Below, piece after piece: positions 59,655 through 64,000 of a DNA stretch of 64,000 nucleotides. The stretch lies in NCBI GenBank assembly GCA_020698575.1, contig CM036241.1, positions 30,837,416 to 30,901,415 of the forward strand, read 5' to 3'. The notes below the pieces were generated by a model. The model searched no databases. It was not told the origin of the DNA and saw nothing but the letters and a program-made list of their open reading frames with translations. The position numbers and the translations under genes were made by a program. The stretch is from Bostrychus sinensis. Taxonomy: Eukaryota; Chordata; Actinopteri; Gobiiformes; Eleotridae. How positions within the stretch are numbered: the first letter of the stretch is position 1; every line of letters begins with the position of its first letter.

Positions 59655-62600
59655 CCCATGTGCTTTTGGTGAGATGCTGAAAATAGTTGCAGGCTTTGTG
59701 GAGAAATACTTTCTCAGGCTGGGTTCTGCAGGAGCTGTAAGAGGCTTGACGTGGATTAAACTCTGGTCTTTTTAACATGAGCCTCGATCTCTACTGGATT
59801 ACTGATTTCCCTGACCCAAGTGGTGCCTGGGTTTACCTTGTGTTATTCCACATATTGTTGACTAGTTATTGTACACAGGAATTGACATTTGGTCTATTCT
59901 TCCCTGTGAGTGGATGCTTCCTGTTGATGCGAAGGCCACTGAAAAAAGAAACAATATCAACAACGTGACATTTTCGTGAGCCAAAACAGCAGCTATTGTA
60001 GCTTTATAATTCAAGACAGCAAGAAACTTCATTTTTTTCTGTTGCAGTAAAACAAGGAAGGCTTACCAAAATATGACTCAAATACTTCTTCATTCCTCTT
60101 TACTTTGCTCTGGGCCTATTCACAGTTTTTTGACATGTTTAGTGCCTGTTTAGAAAAAGATAAGATCTAAGTTTTGAATCTGATTCATGCATTTTTGCTT
60201 CCTCACAACGCGTAAAGAAGGAAATAATTCTTCCACATCATTTAAAGTGTGATTTCACTGGAAAGAAAACATCACTTGTGGTTGGATTAAAAAGAAGTGT
60301 ACTAAGTGTGTATGTCAAGCATCTCCATGGTCACAAAATACAAAAATTTGTATATGTATATGCATAACATTAATTTATAACAATTTATAACGACAAGTTA
60401 TGTGTAACAGAAAACAAACTGTTGCCTTTCAGCTGCTGTGTAAATTGTGAAGCTGGCACCCCCCATTAAAATAAGGTATCATAGAAACCCATTGGCTGCT
60501 TATTATCATGCTAACTACACATAGCTAAACAGAATCAATCACCAAATTAGCATTATGCTTCAATGGCTTTTGTTCTGATATTATGTTATCAGTAAATACT
60601 GCATAAATCCTATTTACAGTATGCTTTGGAATTTAACAGCAGTGCCTTAGAAAACCACAAGTTTAGAAAGTTGTGGGTTTGAGAGAAATGCAGAACTATT
60701 ACTTCTTCTTGTGTCTTAAGGTTAGCGTTTGTGTATTGGTGTGGTGTAAACATCCCTTAAAATTAAGAAAATGTCAGAGCCCATTGTGTAATTAGGACCT
60801 CCAAGGCCCTTAGCTGACCTGCCCTGCTTGTATGTCCTACATGTAACTTCTGACTCTGAAACAACAAGCATATTTCCTTTCTTCCAAAATGGCAATGTCA
60901 TGCCTTATAGTATTAGTAAATCAATTATTAGTAAAGTATTATTAAGTATTAGTAAAAACTATAACATTAGAGTTGAGCCTAAACTTTGATATCTGAGTTC
61001 TGCTTTACACCAATCCATTCCTACTATTTGTTTCTCTAGTTATGCTAGTTCTGTGTGGTCTGACATAACCAACCAATAGCGATTTTGTAAATTTTATTTT
61101 ACTGGCCGCCACTGATTAATTGTCGACAAGAGGTGTGTAGAACATCCAGCCAATAGGAACTACACTTCATCAAATGAGAACATGTGATTGGCCAATCCAT
61201 CTGGTATGCTCTGTACATTCTCATTTACTAAAATCTTTCATAATAAAGCCTAGATGATATCTTGTTTTTACACAGATTATGCCCATTATAAATTAGTGTA
61301 TGTTTTAGATAATTAAATGCATGTACCATCTATTCTTGAAGCTTTGGATAGTTACACATCTAAGTCCAAAATAATATCAGTCCCATAATTGACAAGAGTA
61401 TTATTTATTTGTTTTGCAAAGTTAAGTTTAACTAAATTTTCAATCACAGAAAAACCTTTAAAATGTGTTGCTTTGTATCTGCCATGGTTACAGGATTTAT
61501 GTGTTGGTTGCATGACAAGGAAAAAGATAAATGAGTTAGGGGTTAGGGTAAACTTGATTGACAAGTTGCACTTGAGAAACTTGTGCAACTTTCTCCTCTC
61601 TCTTGTTTTTTTCTCACTTTGTTATGCCCCACATTTGTCACATTGCTCACTGCTGGATGACAGTTATTTACATCTAGCCCTGAGCTGCAGTATGAGGTCG
61701 GACAGGTTGGCCTGCTGTTGTAATGCACGGTTTGAGTTAGCTCAGGTCCATGGCTGTCATCGGGTTGGATTAGTCAAAACTATAAACCACAGATGTTGAC
61801 AGACAGAATGTTACTGTCATTCTGTTTGATGAACTTACTTCTAAAATATGCAAATAGCTGCAATATATATGTTAAAAGGCATACGTCAGTTAGTGTTGAG
61901 GAAGACATAATTCATTTGCAAGCGTCCTTAAAAGGTAACACTTGATTTAGCTTGATAGTGGGTTTCAAGATTATTAACATGTAATTACAACATAGCTGCA
62001 AACCCAGTGAAAAAGGAAGGTATTAATCTATTTCGGTGCTTCAAAACTGGGGGGTCAGGATCCAAAAGTGTGTCATGTGGAGGTTGAATATGCTTTCAGT
62101 TTTCAGCCTATTTGAAGCCTAAATATTGTTACCAAAAATTGTAACAATGTAGTCATAATAAAATAGAAAAAAAAAAAAAAAACAGCAACATAAAACTTTA
62201 AAAAAAGTTCTGTAAAATGTGCATCACAATAAAAAAGATCTGGTATAAAACTGAGACCCACTATTAGAAAGTAAAATTCTGCTACTAGTACTACCCACAC
62301 TGCATAAGGCAGTATCCAAATAAACAAAGAAATAAATAGTAAGAAGTATGTTCAGAAAGTACATTTGCTTCAAAAATCAACTCAAGTAAAGTTAAGTAAG
62401 TTGATTGATTGAAAATTCTGCAAATGATAATTTTTAATTGAGTCCCATTATCAAAACCTGTGCTTAAGTCAAAGGATTGTTACTTAAAATTACTTCTTCT
62501 ACTACACTATTCACTTTGCCCTCAAGATAAAAATGAATAATAGATAAAAAGATGTTCAGAAAGTAGATTTTCTCAAAAAAATGTACTATTAAATTTCTTG

Positions 62601-62879
62601 AATAAAAATATCTATTTACTTTCTGCTATTTCTAATAGGTGTAACCAATAGTTAATTTTCTATTTTGGTAAAATATCTTTTACAGGCCATTTTAAGTTCC
62701 TTATTATTGAGTCATGTAGCCACAGCATCACTGCGCCTACTCCTAAACCATTCTTCATGAGAACAATTGCTCCTGTTGTGTTTTTAGTGATTTTTGTGAT
62801 TTTTATTTTTAGTTTTATGCATTCCTGCTTAAAGCACAGGAATTTAATGGACGTGCATAAGTAGGTGAGGTGTGTCAAG
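59655..62879. other. Probable intron or upstream DNA
   Basis: AT-rich with poly-A at 62168-62182 and no recognised element boundaries. 61620-61800 is complex and slightly GC-richer. Two loosely similar AGAAGTATGTTCAGAAAGTA / AAAAGATGTTCAGAAAGTAG phrases occur at about 62341 and 62548. No exons. Confidence 0.3.
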
Positions 62880-63255
62880 TGCGAAGTGCTTGTGGGCGGG
62901 GCCAGGTGTGTAATGTTGATGTGAATGAGAGCCGTCACTCCCTTCCACATACCAGCTTGAGCACTCAGACTCACTACACTACCCCCGAGCCACTGCTGCT
63001 AAGACTATAGAGAGAAACAGGAGCAGACTCACACCAGATTTGAGCACCAAGAAGACTATGTAGAGCTAGCTTTTGTTTGGGATTTTATTATTTCTCAAGT
63101 TGTTTTTTGGATATGGGTGGCAGAGAGGAGGTAATGGTGACCGGGATTGTGAGCAACATGCCGTTTCAAAGATCCAGGTTAAACCGACTCAGACTGCGGC
63201 CCGGCCAGACCAACGGCCGGCGCCTGAAGCCCACCTCGCTCCAGAGGAAGAGCAG
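62880..63255 (+). other. Candidate alternative first exon C of a plus-strand gene
   Basis: A GC-richer block starts with GGGCGGGGCC near 62893 and ends in the donor AGCAG|GTATGT (last base 63255). An ATG at 63113 opens 47 codons plus two bases (phase 2), MGGREEVMVTGIVSNMPFQR..., continuing with an arginine/lysine-rich, hydrophobic-poor tail (RLNRLRLRPG...RRLKPTSLQRKS). The positive charge suggests a nucleic-acid-, membrane- or phosphorylation-related N-terminus, but I do not recognise the family. Two more in-frame ATGs follow (MVTGIV, MPFQRS). A start-stop uORF at 63058-63063 precedes it. The phase equals that of candidate B. Confidence 0.55.
63058..63063 (+). promoter_or_regulatory. Minimal start-stop uORF (ATGTAG)
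   Basis: An ATG followed immediately by TAG, with CT at -2/-1 (context GAAGACTATGTAG), lies 50 bases before the candidate main ATG in exon C. Start-stop elements are known to stall or divert initiating ribosomes. Relevance here depends on the transcript start being upstream. Confidence 0.45.
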
Positions 63256-64000
63256 GTATGTTAGAGAAAGTCAGTTGTTTTGGTTGAGATTTGATGTGAT
63301 GTGTGCAGTTAGTAGTAGTAAAAGTATAATGCAATCAGCTTTCTTTATATAGTGATACTGAAAAACATACAATTCAAAACAGTAATGGCAACATGGTAAC
63401 ATTCTTTCACCGTCGAAAGTATCGGTATTAATGAATTTTATAACAAAGTAATATTTTTATTTTTGTGATGCGTAGCAACATATTTTGATTTTCATAAAAT
63501 AGTAGTAAAGAAGTTACACAAACATCCAAGTTAATGGCAAGATAATATCATGAACAACTGCCAAAAACACTTCAAGATCTCAACAACTGGCAGTCACAAA
63601 AAGTAAGGCATAAAGTTGCTTCTTTACTTTTCCACATTAACTGTATTGTGACTGTTTTGTTCTATATGGTGGTGGTGAAATGAATCATCAAACAGTTGTG
63701 AGTGGCAGTGGGATATAAATATCACAGCCGGATGTGTGAAGAGCTCTTTGTCCACAACAGTCCTTCTTTATCCTCTCTGAAACTATGCATGCTGTAAACC
63801 AAGACTTTATTCATGCTTGGGACATGTTTTTTGATTGTCTTGCCATCTGTTGTGGTGCTGTTGTTGCATCCATAGTTTCCATTTCAACCAGAGAAATTTA
63901 AATGTTGTTTTACTAAATGCAATTTCACTGGACTGGTTGATGGCTGGTGCAGTAGGCTTACAAAACACACACAGATATTGCCTAAATCACATAAGAAGAT
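63256..64000. other. Probable intron after exon C
   Basis: AT-rich sequence after the splice donor to the window edge. No further exon is recognised. Confidence 0.4.

Noticed and set aside
1..64000. CRISPR array, defence system, operon or other new multi-gene system
   Set aside because: The window is vertebrate DNA dominated by transposon copies. No spaced direct-repeat array, gene cluster or set of co-oriented coding regions exists to support such a claim.

Overview
This is AT-rich vertebrate genomic DNA, almost certainly from a ray-finned (teleost) fish. The signs are Tol2-type hAT ends, tRNA-derived SINEs with ATT-repeat tails, an RTE-like LINE 3' end, a Tc1 transposase remnant, TTAA-flanked MITEs, long CA/GT microsatellites and mammalian-style splice donors. 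There is no bacterial-style gene organisation. No open frame over about 180 codons exists, and the longest is a translated CA repeat. Most of the window is intron or intergenic DNA filled with transposon copies.

Protein-coding signal is sparse and lies at promoters. A CG-rich block at about 29.49-29.79 kb looks like the first, non-coding exon of a minus-strand gene whose body would run toward and past the left edge. On the plus strand three GC-rich first-exon candidates lie at about 52.40-52.69, 58.75-59.00 and 62.88-63.26 kb, each ending in a good splice donor. The last two have ATG-initiated frames ending in the same phase (2), so they could be alternative first exons of one gene continuing past the right edge. 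The first has a perfect CRE palindrome upstream and is phase 0 from its ATG. I could not name either gene.

Repeat layout. 1-8 kb: ends of a TAGGGATGCA-type DNA transposon, a Tol2-like element, and a hAT element holding a likely solo LTR. 10-15 kb: AAT-tailed SINEs, a TTAA MITE and a foldback-rich MITE fragment. 17.4-17.9 kb: a complete 461 bp MITE with perfect 9 bp target duplications and subterminal hairpins. 22.8-23.5 kb: a CpG-rich hAT-like element. 24-35 kb: TTAA MITEs and the CA/GT microsatellites. 37.9-42.5 kb: an inverted duplication bracketing a decayed transposon-type gene, an RTE-like LINE 3' end and an AAT-flanked 1.45 kb repeat. 43.3 kb: a 306 bp hAT MITE. 46.6 kb: a degenerate 12 bp minisatellite. 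48.9-49.9 kb: a Tol2-like element nested in a TTAA MITE. 55.2-55.6 kb: a Tc1 remnant. 59.1-59.7 kb: a hAT element with a nested SINE.

I see no CRISPR array, operon, defence island, genuine tRNA or rRNA gene, or new multi-gene system. The most unusual items are the hairpin-ended MITE at 17.4 kb, the same-phase alternative first exons at 59 and 63 kb (the latter with a start-stop uORF), the inverted duplication at 38/42 kb, and the nested insertions whose order can be read from target-site duplications.
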